Source of the DNA: Streptomyces sp. GQFP | GTDB taxonomy: Bacteria; Actinomycetota; Actinomycetes; Streptomycetales; Streptomycetaceae | DNA: 64,000 nt | Assembly (NCBI RefSeq): GCF_021545335.1 | Contig: NZ_CP089312.1 | Location: 248,001-312,000, forward strand | Direction of reading: 5' to 3' | In this document: positions 55,216 through 62,742 of the stretch, one piece after another | How the letters are laid out: each line of letters starts with the position of its first letter | How positions within the stretch are numbered: the first letter of the stretch is position 1 | The notes under the pieces: model-generated | Told to the model about the DNA's origin: nothing | Seen by the model: only the letters and a program-made list of their open reading frames with translations | Databases searched by the model: none | Made by a program: the position numbers and the translations under genes

Positions 55216-55920
55216 ATGCTCTTCACTGCCACACGGCGCCTGGCCCTCACCGCCGCCGCTGCCACCACCCTCGTCCTCCTCACCGCCGGACCGGCCGCAG
55301 CCCATATGGAGGTCGAGTCCGACAAGGCGCAGGCTCTCGCCGAGAACGTCGAGATCTCCTTCCACGCGGAGGCGGAGTCCGACAGCGCCGGGATCGCCGA
55401 GGTCCGCGTGATCCTGCCGGAGGGCATCGCGCCCGGCGACGTGACGTACGGCGAGGGTCCCAAGGGCTGGAAGTTCGCCACCGCCGACGACGGCTACACG
55501 GTCAAGGGCCCGGCCCTCAAGACCGGCGTGAGCGCCGAGTACTCCGTTGTCGTGCGGCAGCTTCCCGACGCGAAGCAGGTTGCCTTCAAGTCGCTGCAGA
55601 CGTACAGCGACGGGAGTATCGATCGGTGGATCGAGCTGGACGAGGGTGGGGAGCAGCCGGCGCCGGTCCTGAAGCTGAAGGCGGCGGCGCCTGGTGCGAA
55701 GCCGATCAGCAGCCCGTCGCCGAGCGAGACGCCGTCGGCGACGCCGACGCCGAGTGCCGAGCCCACGAAGGCGTCGGCATCGCCGGCCGTGGAGACGACG
55801 GCGAGCGAGGACGACGGTGGGATGTCGGCGGGGGTCTGGATAGGTATCGGGGCGGCGGTGGTCGTGGTGGCGGGTGCGGCTGTCTACCTGGTACGCCGCC
55901 GGGGAGCCGCCCAGCAGTAG
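55216..55920 (+). CDS. YcnI family (DUF1775) copper-binding membrane protein
   Basis: 234 residues from ATG 55216 (GGAG upstream). Signal peptide ending AGPAAA, so the mature protein starts with H30 (HMEVES), the N-terminal histidine that with a tryptophan (GPKGWKF) forms the copper site described for YcnI. The DUF1775 beta-sandwich spans ~30-160. A Pro/Ser/Thr linker and a C-terminal transmembrane helix with RRR follow. Probably captures Cu(II) outside the membrane together with the upstream Met/His-rich protein. Confidence 0.9.
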   Translation: MLFTATRRLALTAAAATTLVLLTAGPAAAHMEVESDKAQALAENVEISFHAEAESDSAGIAEVRVILPEGIAPGDVTYGEGPKGWKFATADDGYTVKGPALKTGVSAEYSVVVRQLPDAKQVAFKSLQTYSDGSIDRWIELDEGGEQPAPVLKLKAAAPGAKPISSPSPSETPSATPTPSAEPTKASASPAVETTASEDDGGMSAGVWIGIGAAVVVVAGAAVYLVRRRGAAQQ

Positions 55921-55931
55921 CCGCCGGGTTT

Positions 55932-56122
55932 CCTCGCCCCCGCCGCCCCTACCCGTTCCCATCCCTGGGGCTGCGCCCCCAGACCCCCCTTTGTCCTCAA
56001 ACGCCGGACGGGCTGACATACCCAGCCCGTCCGGCGTTTGAGGACGAGCGTGTTCAGCGCGATACGGGGGTTCGGGGGCAGCGCCCCCAGGGATGGGACG
56101 GGTAGGGGCGGCGGGGGCGAGA
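55932..56122. repeat. Long nested inverted repeat, bidirectional terminator of the Streptomyces intergenic type
   Basis: The inner arms, 55993-56015 and 56023-56045, are perfectly complementary over 23 bp (GTCCTCAAACGCC... and ...GGCGTTTGAGGAC) around a 7-base loop. Outer arms at ~55933-55980 and ~56072-56121 (GCCCCCGCCGCCCCTACCCG against CGGGTAGGGGCGGCGGGGGC) are nearly complementary. It separates the convergent ycnI and ArsR genes. The inner arm sequence is a frequent intergenic element in Streptomyces. Confidence 0.85.
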
Positions 56123-56130
56123 AAAACCCC

Positions 56131-56490
56131 TCAGTCGTGGGCCGCCTTGCCGGTCACCCTGTGGTCCGCATGGCTCAGTGCCTCCATGACCAGGCGCCGC
56201 AAGTGCCCGTCACGCAGGCTGTAGTGGACGTACCGCCCCTCCCGCCGCGTCTCCACCAACCCCGCGAGCCGCAGCTTCGCCAGATGCTGGCTCACCGCCG
56301 TCCGCGACGCCTCACACCGCTCCGTCAGCGAACCGACGTCAGACTCGCCCTGGGCCAGCAGCCACAGCAGATGCAGCCGCGTCGCGTCGGACAGCAGCGC
56401 GAACACCTCGGTCGCCTCCGCGAGCCGCGCACTGTCCGGGGCACGCAGATGCGTATCGGCCGCAGGTGGCAAGGTCTCGCGAGCAGGCAT
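56131..56490 (-). CDS. ArsR/SmtB metal-sensor repressor with CzrA-like alpha-5 site
   Basis: 119 residues from ATG 56490; ATG 56517, which follows GGGGAGG closely, is an alternative. Winged helix: LLSDATRLHLLWLLAQGE, ASRTAVSQHLAKLRLAGLV. The C-terminal helix has D94, H96, H107, H110, exactly D-x-H-x10-H-x2-H, the zinc/cobalt site of CzrA-type sensors. A single C59 in the recognition-helix region is not part of a CxC metal motif. Divergent from an MFS transporter with a His-rich tail, the likely regulated gene. Confidence 0.9.
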   Translation of the reverse strand: MPARETLPPAADTHLRAPDSARLAEATEVFALLSDATRLHLLWLLAQGESDVGSLTERCEASRTAVSQHLAKLRLAGLVETRREGRYVHYSLRDGHLRRLVMEALSHADHRVTGKAAHD

Positions 56491-56536
56491 GCCCTCAGCG
56501 TAGAGGGAGGAGGGCATTTCCTCCCCCATATGTGCG

Positions 56537-56550
56537 CAGGTGCGCACCTG
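56537..56550. promoter_or_regulatory. Candidate ArsR operator
   Basis: CAGGTGCGCACCTG is a perfect 14-bp palindrome within ATGTGCGCAGGTGCGCACCTGTAGATA, placed between the ArsR and MFS starts. TAGATA immediately after could be the -10 of the MFS gene, which would let a bound repressor block it. Confidence 0.5.
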
Positions 56551-56605
56551 TAGATACAGTAGGGAGACGTCGCGCCCGCTCCCCGCCACCCCCAGGGACC
56601 GCCGC

Positions 56606-57949
56606 ATGCTCTCCATCCTCCGCAACCGCACCTACCGCCACCTCCTCACCGCCCAGCTCGTCGCCCTGACCGGCACCGGCCTGGCGACGGTCGCCCTCGC
56701 CCTTCTCGCGTACGACCTCGCGGGCGCCGACGCAGGTTCGGTGCTCGGGACGGCACTCGCGGTCAAGATGGCGGCTTACGTCGTCATCGCCCCGGCCGTC
56801 GGCGCGGTCGCCGACCGGGTGCCTCGGCGGGCGCTGCTCGTGGGGTCGGACCTCACCCGGGGCGGGGTCGCGCTGCTGCTGCCGTTCGTGGACCAGGTCT
56901 GGCAGGTGTACGTCCTGATCTTCCTGCTGCAGGCCGCGTCTGCCGCGTTCACCCCGACCTTCCAGGCCGTCGTACCGGACGTACTGCCCGCCGAACGCGA
57001 CTACACCCGGGCCCTGTCCCTGTCCCGGCTCGCCTACGACCTGGAGAGCCTGTTCAGCCCGGCCCTCGCCGCCGCGCTGCTGTCCCTGATCACGTACAAC
57101 TGGCTGTTCCTCGGCACGGTGGCCGGTTTCCTGGCCTCGGCCCTCCTGGTCACCTCCGTCGTGCTGCCCAAGCCCGTCAGCGCCACCACCGCCCTGCCCA
57201 CCGGCAGCGTGTACGCGCGCGCGACCGCCGGCACCCGGCTCTTCCTCGCCGTCCCCCAGCTGCGCGCCCTGCTCGCCCTCGACCTCGCGGTGGCCGCCGC
57301 GAGCGCCATGGTCACCGTCAACACCGTGGTGTACGTCCGTGACCTGCTCGGCCGGAGCGCCGCCGACGTGCCTCTCGCCCTCGGTGCGTTCGGTGCGGGC
57401 TCGATGGTCGTGGCACTGCTCCTGCCCCGGGTTCTCGACCGAATACCGGACCGTACGGTGATGCTGCGGGGCGCGCTGCTGCTCACCGGCGTCTTCGTCG
57501 CGCTCGGCGCCATCACCTCGGCGGGCGGCGGCAGTTGGCGCTGGCCCTCGCTGCTGGCCGTCTGGGCCGCGTTCGGTGCCGCCTGTTCGATGGTGCTCAC
57601 TCCGACCGGGCGGCTGATCCGCCGGGCGGCGCCGGCCGGGGAGCGGACGTCCGCGTTCGCGGCCCAGTTCTCCCTCTCCCACAGCTGCTGGCTGCTGACG
57701 TATCCGCTGGCCGGCTGGCTCGGTGCGGTGGCGGGGCTCCGGTCCGCGGTGCTCGCTCTGGGGGCCGTCGCGCTCGTCGGCGGGCTGTCCGCCGTACGTC
57801 TGTGGCCTGCGCGGGAACCCGTGCCCGTCGAGCACGAGCACGCCGGTCTGCCCGCCGGGCACCCGCATGTGGCCGACGCGCGCCGGGTCGGCGGCCGCTG
57901 GCGGCACAGCCACCACCCTCTCCTCGACGGGCTGCACGCCCACGGCTGA
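56606..57949 (+). CDS. MFS transporter with His-rich C-terminal tail, probable metal efflux
   Basis: 447 residues from ATG 56606, about 12 helices. The motif-A-like loop GAVADRVPRRALLVGSDL lies between helices 2 and 3. The last ~40 residues are rich in histidine (EHEHAGLPAGHPH and WRHSHHP...LHAHG), which suggests metal binding on the cytoplasmic side. It is divergent from a CzrA-type ArsR repressor with a palindrome between them. Together these point to export of zinc, cobalt or nickel, by inference; MFS proteins of this group are otherwise annotated as drug exporters. Confidence 0.88.
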   Translation: MLSILRNRTYRHLLTAQLVALTGTGLATVALALLAYDLAGADAGSVLGTALAVKMAAYVVIAPAVGAVADRVPRRALLVGSDLTRGGVALLLPFVDQVWQVYVLIFLLQAASAAFTPTFQAVVPDVLPAERDYTRALSLSRLAYDLESLFSPALAAALLSLITYNWLFLGTVAGFLASALLVTSVVLPKPVSATTALPTGSVYARATAGTRLFLAVPQLRALLALDLAVAAASAMVTVNTVVYVRDLLGRSAADVPLALGAFGAGSMVVALLLPRVLDRIPDRTVMLRGALLLTGVFVALGAITSAGGGSWRWPSLLAVWAAFGAACSMVLTPTGRLIRRAAPAGERTSAFAAQFSLSHSCWLLTYPLAGWLGAVAGLRSAVLALGAVALVGGLSAVRLWPAREPVPVEHEHAGLPAGHPHVADARRVGGRWRHSHHPLLDGLHAHG

Positions 57950-57972
57950 CCGGACGGACGGGTCAGGAACGG

Positions 57973-59025
57973 TCAGTTCGCCGCCAGCCACGGCTGCGGG
58001 TCCGCGTAGTAGCCGTCGTAGATCACCTCGAAGTGCAGGTGCGGGCCGGTGGACAGACCGGTGGAGCCCACCCGGCCGATGGTGGTGCCCGCGGTCACCG
58101 TCTGTCCTGCGGTGACGTCGAACGCGGACAGATGGCTGTACGTCGTCTCCAGGCGCTTGCCCTCGATCGTGCCGTGGTCGATGACGACGCGGTTGCCGTA
58201 CGCCTTGGTCATGGCCGCGAAGACCACCTGACCCTCGCGGGCGGCGAAGACCTGGGCACCCTGGGGCGCGCCGAAGTCCACGCCGGTGTGGAGTTTGGTC
58301 ACGCCGGTGAGGGGGTGCTGACGTGATCCGAAGGGGGAGGTGATGACGAGGGTGCTCACGGGGGCGGCCAGGATCGCGCTCGCCGGTCCGCCGCCGGTCA
58401 CGGGCTCCTGGTCGAACGTCTCGTAGCGCGGGAGCAGTTCCTTGACCTCGGCGAGGTAGGTCCGGGCACCGTCGGGCACGCGTCCCGCTTCGGTGACCTC
58501 GTCGATTCCGACGGCGTACGCGGCGAGGGTGAGGTCCACCAGCTCGCCGTTGACGGTGCCCTCGGTTCTGAGGTCCGTGATCTTCCGGGCGAGGGAACAG
58601 TCCTGGCGGCCGAGCGCCATGATCGCGTCGGCCTCGTCGCGCGGCGAGGAGGTGCCGTTGCCGTCGTCGTCCTTGCCCCAGGTCCGCCACTGCGCGGTGG
58701 TGAACCCGGCGATGCCCTGCTCGCCCGTGAGTTCGCCGCTGTCGTCGCGCCACCCGGTGAGCTGGTCGATCTGCGCGGCGAGCACGGACGGCGCGACGAC
58801 GCTACAGACGGCGGCCTTGCGCAGCCAGGGCCCATAGGTCTCGTTGACACCACCCGCGACGCTCTGCCGCGCATCCCCGTCCGAGGACCCACCCCCGGGC
58901 AGACCACCCGTCAGGGCAAGAAAACCGGCGACGACAGCGAGGGTCACCAGACACGGCAACACCATCAGCGTGAAGAAACCCGGCCCACGCCGACGGGGGC
59001 CCTGCTGGGCGTTGTCGTCACTCAC
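57973..59025 (-). CDS. Membrane-anchored M23 peptidase with lytic-transglycosylase-like region
   Basis: 350 residues, GTG start. A transmembrane anchor at ~17-40 is followed by an extracellular helical region (~62-200) that resembles actinobacterial transglycosylase-like domains (GIAGFTTAQWRTWG, DEADAIMALGRQDC). An M23/LytM domain (~220-350) has zinc ligands H246 and D250 (HTGVDFG), H331 (HLHFEV) and catalytic H298/H329. It should cut peptidoglycan cross-bridges. Converges on the MFS gene. Confidence 0.9.
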   Translation of the reverse strand: MSDDNAQQGPRRRGPGFFTLMVLPCLVTLAVVAGFLALTGGLPGGGSSDGDARQSVAGGVNETYGPWLRKAAVCSVVAPSVLAAQIDQLTGWRDDSGELTGEQGIAGFTTAQWRTWGKDDDGNGTSSPRDEADAIMALGRQDCSLARKITDLRTEGTVNGELVDLTLAAYAVGIDEVTEAGRVPDGARTYLAEVKELLPRYETFDQEPVTGGGPASAILAAPVSTLVITSPFGSRQHPLTGVTKLHTGVDFGAPQGAQVFAAREGQVVFAAMTKAYGNRVVIDHGTIEGKRLETTYSHLSAFDVTAGQTVTAGTTIGRVGSTGLSTGPHLHFEVIYDGYYADPQPWLAAN

Positions 59026-59108
59026 ACACGGACGTTAGCCCGCCCCCCACGGAAGGTCACCGCCCCCAAAGGCAGACCAGAAGGCAACAACAAACGTCCC
59101 CAGGGGCA

Positions 59109-59155
59109 GCGCCCCAAAGGGGCGCGGGGAACTGCGCGACCAGCCCCCACCGGCC
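59109..59155. repeat. Dispersed Streptomyces intergenic repeat, copy 3
   Basis: Begins with the hairpin GCGCCCC-AAA-GGGGCGC (59109-59125) shared with 21409-21425. 59118-59155 is the exact inverted copy of 26770-26807. It lies between the M23 gene start and the TPR gene stop, where a terminator for the TPR gene would be expected. Confidence 0.7.
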
Positions 59156-59168
59156 GGCAGGCGAACGT

Positions 59169-60827
59169 CTAGCAACATCCGACGTCCAGACGGCAAAAGC
59201 AGGACGCCTCGATCGGCACATCCGCCAAAGCAACCGCAATCTTCAACTGCTGAGCAACAATCCCCGCCTCCCCCACCCGCCCCAGCCGAACCAGACACTC
59301 ATGGAACCCATGCAACGCCCACACGTTGCCGGGATGCTGCACCGCCCGCGGAAGCGTGTCATCGAGTCCAAGGTCGGCCCGATACACCGCCTCCGCCTCA
59401 GCAACCCGCGCCTGTTCGAGCAGCAGCGCCCCATACGCATGCCGAGTCGGCTGCATCCACCCCCACGGCTCGTCGTAGGGCAGGTTGTCGTCCAGCGAGA
59501 TCGACCGCTCCAGCGAGGCGAAGGCCGCGTCGAAGTCGCCCTTCCGGTACGCCAGTTCACCGTCGAGCATGGCCGACGCGATGGCGAGGATGTCGGCGCA
59601 GGTGTTGTTGAACAGCATGCGGGTCTCCGGGACCCGCATGACCGCCGCACGGAACAGCTCGCGCTCCGCCTCGGCCTCCACGACACGGCCGGTGGCGGAG
59701 AGGGCGACCCCTCGGGCGTACCGGATCATCGCCGTCGTCACGCAGTACAGCGACGGGTCGGCGGGCAGCGGCAGTTCGAGGATGTCCGACCAGCGGCCGA
59801 AGCGGATCAGCACATGGACCCGCATGGCGAGGAAGCCCTCCAGCCAGTCGGCCATGGGCGGGCTCTGCACCCGAAGCAGTTCCTCCGGGATGGATGCCTC
59901 CAGCTGTGCGGCGGCCTCCAGCGCGGTCCTGGACTGTCCCAGGAACATCGCGCCGTAGATCTTGAAGTGGTGGTTGTGCGACCGGTAGAGGGTGTAGAAG
60001 TTCATCGCGCCGGACCGCGCGCGGAACTTCTCGTCGGCGACGATCGCCGTGCTGTTGTCCGCGACCACGCGCCGGTAGTCGCCGCAGAGCACGTCGAGGT
60101 GGGTGGGCATGTGCTGGAGATGGCCGGCGTCGGGGACGAGGCCGCGCAGCCGGTCGGCGGCGGGCAGGGCGGTCTCCGGGGCGGCTGACATCTCCATCAG
60201 GTGGATGTAGAGGTGCAGGAGGCCCGGGTGGCGTGAGCCGGCGTCGGTCTCGATCGCCCGCTCCAGGACGGCCTTCGCGGCGAGGGTGCGCGAGCCCTCG
60301 GTGGGCTCGCCGGTGCGTACGTCCCACAGCTGCCAGGGGGTCAGGTTCATCAGCGCGTCGGCGTACAGGGTGGCGACGTCGAGGTCGTCGGGGGCGAGTT
60401 CGTACGCCGTGCGCATGCTGTCGGCGTAGGGCTCGTTCCACACCGAGCAGTCCTCGACGGCCTCCGCCTGCGGATAGCGGGCCCGCAGGGCGCCGATCAG
60501 GGCCTGTTCGACGGGTGTGGCACCGGCCGCCTTGCGCTGGGCGAGTTCGACGGCGGCGTGGGTGCGGGCGACGGTCGCTGCGAGGTCCTCGCCGTCGAAG
60601 AACTCCCAGGGCTTGTTGTAGTTCGGGCCGAGGGCGTACGCGATGCCCCAGTGGGCCATGGCGCAGTCGGGGTCGGCAGCGGCGGCGGCCTCGAAGCAGG
60701 CGACGGCCTCCTCGTGGTGGAAGCCGTACGTCCACACCAGGCCCCGGTCGAACCACTTCTGGGCCTCGGCGGACGTCGTCGTCACAGTCCGCCCATGGGT
60801 GCCGAGGTCGTAGTCGTAGTGATCCAT
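59169..60827 (-). CDS. Tetratricopeptide-repeat protein
   Basis: 552 residues from ATG 60827, GGGAG eight bases upstream. Composed of TPR-like helical pairs throughout, starting with QKWFDRGLVWTYGFHHEEAV and FEAAAAADPDCAMAHWGIAYALGP. The His-rich centre (HLYIHLMEM, HLQHMPTHLD) is typical of a bacterial TPR group often annotated near copper or redox proteins. It ends with a cysteine cluster (SCFCR...VGCC) in its last 13 residues, which is odd for a TPR scaffold. No signal peptide. Function unknown. Confidence 0.85.
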   Translation of the reverse strand: MDHYDYDLGTHGRTVTTTSAEAQKWFDRGLVWTYGFHHEEAVACFEAAAAADPDCAMAHWGIAYALGPNYNKPWEFFDGEDLAATVARTHAAVELAQRKAAGATPVEQALIGALRARYPQAEAVEDCSVWNEPYADSMRTAYELAPDDLDVATLYADALMNLTPWQLWDVRTGEPTEGSRTLAAKAVLERAIETDAGSRHPGLLHLYIHLMEMSAAPETALPAADRLRGLVPDAGHLQHMPTHLDVLCGDYRRVVADNSTAIVADEKFRARSGAMNFYTLYRSHNHHFKIYGAMFLGQSRTALEAAAQLEASIPEELLRVQSPPMADWLEGFLAMRVHVLIRFGRWSDILELPLPADPSLYCVTTAMIRYARGVALSATGRVVEAEAERELFRAAVMRVPETRMLFNNTCADILAIASAMLDGELAYRKGDFDAAFASLERSISLDDNLPYDEPWGWMQPTRHAYGALLLEQARVAEAEAVYRADLGLDDTLPRAVQHPGNVWALHGFHECLVRLGRVGEAGIVAQQLKIAVALADVPIEASCFCRLDVGCC

Positions 60828-61037
60828 CCGTGTTCTCCCGGTCTCCCGCTCCGCTGGGGCCTGTCCGGCGAGACTAGAGCCCGGCCGCCGGCCGCGGCAG
60901 CACGCGTTCCCGCCGCCTCCCGCCCTGGCCTCCCAGAGTCCGGTCATAAGATCACCCTCGTAGGCGCGAACGATGTTGACGGCCGGGGTGTGTGTCAACG
61001 TCCGTGCGGGGTGCGGGAAGTGACGAGAGGAATCGGC

Positions 61038-61850
61038 GTGAGCGAGCAGGGCAGCACGTCAGAGGGACGCGGCCGGCTGGACACCTCGGTGGCCCACAAC
61101 GCCAGGGTGTGGAACTACTGGATCGGCGGCAAGGACAACTACGTCGTCGACCAGGGGGTCGGTGACCACATCGACGCCATGTTCCCGCTGATCCGCAGCG
61201 TGGCCCGCGCGGACCGCGCCTTCCTCGGGCGGGCCGTGCGCTTCCTGGTCACCGAGCGGGGGGTACGCCAGTTCCTGGACATCGGGACAGGACTGCCGAC
61301 GGTGGACAACACCCATGAGATCGCCCAGCGCATCGCGCCCGAGTCACGGATCGTGTACGTCGACAACGACCCGATCGTGCTCGCCCACGCCCGTACGCTG
61401 CTGACCGGCACACGTGAGGGGGCCACGGACTACATCGACGCGGACGTCCACCACCCCGACGCCATCGTCACCAGGGCCGCGGAGACCCTCGACTTCGAAC
61501 GGCCCGTCGCCGTGATGATGCTCGGCATCCTGAACTTCGTGCTCGACACCGCCAAGGCGCAGGACATCGTGCGCAAGGTCATGGCGTCGGTGCCCTCGGG
61601 CAGCTATCTGGTGCTGACGCATCCGACGACCGACTCGGATCTCGGCGGTGAGGGAAACGTCGAGGCGATGAAGTTCTGGAACGAGAACGCCACCCCGCCG
61701 ATCACCGCACGTCCCCGCGCCGAGGTCGCCGCATTCTTCGACGGCCTGGATCTTCTCGACCCCGGGCTCGTCTCCTGTGCGCAGTGGCGTACGGAGAGCG
61801 ACTCCGCCGCTACTCTTCCGCAATTCGGTGCGGTCGCCCTGAAGCCCTGA
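61038..61850 (+). CDS. SAM-dependent methyltransferase, DUF574/Methyltransf_19 family (paralogue)
   Basis: 270 residues from GTG 61038, which has AGAGGA eight bases upstream; the frame is open far upstream without coding character. Same motifs as the gene at 13604-14419: ARVWNYWIGGKDNYVVDQ, FLDIGTGLPTVDNTHE, VYVDNDPIVL, DADVHHPD. Acceptor unknown. It is divergent from the TPR gene and ~700 bp before the ATP-grasp peptide cassette, but not obviously part of it. Confidence 0.92.
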   Translation: MSEQGSTSEGRGRLDTSVAHNARVWNYWIGGKDNYVVDQGVGDHIDAMFPLIRSVARADRAFLGRAVRFLVTERGVRQFLDIGTGLPTVDNTHEIAQRIAPESRIVYVDNDPIVLAHARTLLTGTREGATDYIDADVHHPDAIVTRAAETLDFERPVAVMMLGILNFVLDTAKAQDIVRKVMASVPSGSYLVLTHPTTDSDLGGEGNVEAMKFWNENATPPITARPRAEVAAFFDGLDLLDPGLVSCAQWRTESDSAATLPQFGAVALKP

Positions 61851-61937
61851 CCGCACAAAGAAGGGACAAGAGCCGGACAGCGATTTCTCAGGATCATTTC
61901 AGGCGCGCATTCATATGCCGTCGGCGATAATTGGCAC

Positions 61938-62309
61938 ATGAGTACGGCAACGTCTGAGCTACTGGCCGCGTCGAGCGATCTACTCAACGTAACGGCCGCA
62001 TTTATCGCGGGCCTGTTCATCGCTGGTGCACTGATCTGGGCCTTCTGGTTCGGCATGCGGGTACGGGACCGGGAATCCGCCCGGCCCCGCCCCGACGAAC
62101 AACCCACACTCCCGCCCTCCGGTCCCGTTCACGAGGTCCGCGAGATGAGGGAGCCCGACGAAATGCCGCGCGCGGCGGCCGAGCGGGAACGGCTCATGCC
62201 GTACGAACTCCACCCCGCGTCGACGAAACGACGCAAGGACCAGCAGCGGGGGCGCTGGGACCCCGGTTCCAGCGGCTCCTTCGGCAGTGGTGGTCTGGGA
62301 CGCCACTGA
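61938..62309 (+). CDS. DUF6479 family small membrane protein
   Basis: 123 residues. One N-terminal transmembrane helix (AAFIAGLFIAGALIWAFWFG, ~20-39), then the family signature RVRDRE and a charged cytoplasmic region ending KRRKDQQRGRWDPGSSGSFG. A Streptomyces-specific family with no known role. Separated from the graspetide cassette by 225 bp that hold no gene. Confidence 0.85.
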   Translation: MSTATSELLAASSDLLNVTAAFIAGLFIAGALIWAFWFGMRVRDRESARPRPDEQPTLPPSGPVHEVREMREPDEMPRAAAERERLMPYELHPASTKRRKDQQRGRWDPGSSGSFGSGGLGRH

Positions 62310-62414
62310 TCCCCCTCCGATCCCTCTGATCCCACCGCGCTCAGGCCCCGCGACCTGCGGAGCGTGGTGTGCGGACTACGGAGAGCTGTCCGGACGCGGT
62401 TGTACACAACGTGA

Positions 62415-62444
62415 GGCAACCATTCACTCGTTCGATTCGTATAA
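62415..62444 (+). promoter_or_regulatory. Candidate ECF-sigma-type promoter of the graspetide cassette
   Basis: GGCAACC (62415-62421), 16-bp spacer, CGTATAA (62438-62444). The AACC/-10 CGT arrangement resembles envelope-stress (SigE-like) ECF promoters, though TCTA is not present in the -10. The leader to the ATG at 62535 would be ~83 bases. Confidence 0.35.
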
Positions 62445-62534
62445 CTCCTTGGAGGCGGGGCACGGGGGACGGGACGGTAATCCCGGAGTGCCAGCGTCCA
62501 CTTGACCGACGTCGTCGCCGATCGAGGAGAAGCG

Positions 62535-62726
62535 ATGCAGCTGTTCGTTCTGAACTACGCGCGCCCGACTGAGCAGTTGGAGGTGAGCGCTCCGTACAGC
62601 TATGACTGCGCACTGCAGTTGAATGTGCTTCCGGGCGGGCGGATAGCGGCTCATGACCATGCTGTGATGCGTGAATTCGGGGCCACTACGTCGACCGCCG
62701 GTTCCAAGACACACTTCGACGACTGA
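62535..62726 (+). CDS. tgmA: Putative ATP-grasp-modified RiPP precursor (TgmA-like)
   Basis: 63 residues from ATG 62535, GGAGA upstream. Leader-like region with FVLNYARPTEQ near the N-terminus, in the place of the ligase-recognition motif of this family, then LQLNVLPGGRIAAHDHAV. The C-terminal 13 residues, TTSTAGSKTHFDD (51-63), combine hydroxyl residues with acidic ones, as expected for a core in which a ligase makes side-chain ester (or amide) bonds. The ATP-grasp ligase gene starts 16 bp downstream. Family assignment is by pattern and context. Confidence 0.8.
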   Translation: MQLFVLNYARPTEQLEVSAPYSYDCALQLNVLPGGRIAAHDHAVMREFGATTSTAGSKTHFDD

Positions 62727-62742
62727 ACATGGATCTGACGCG

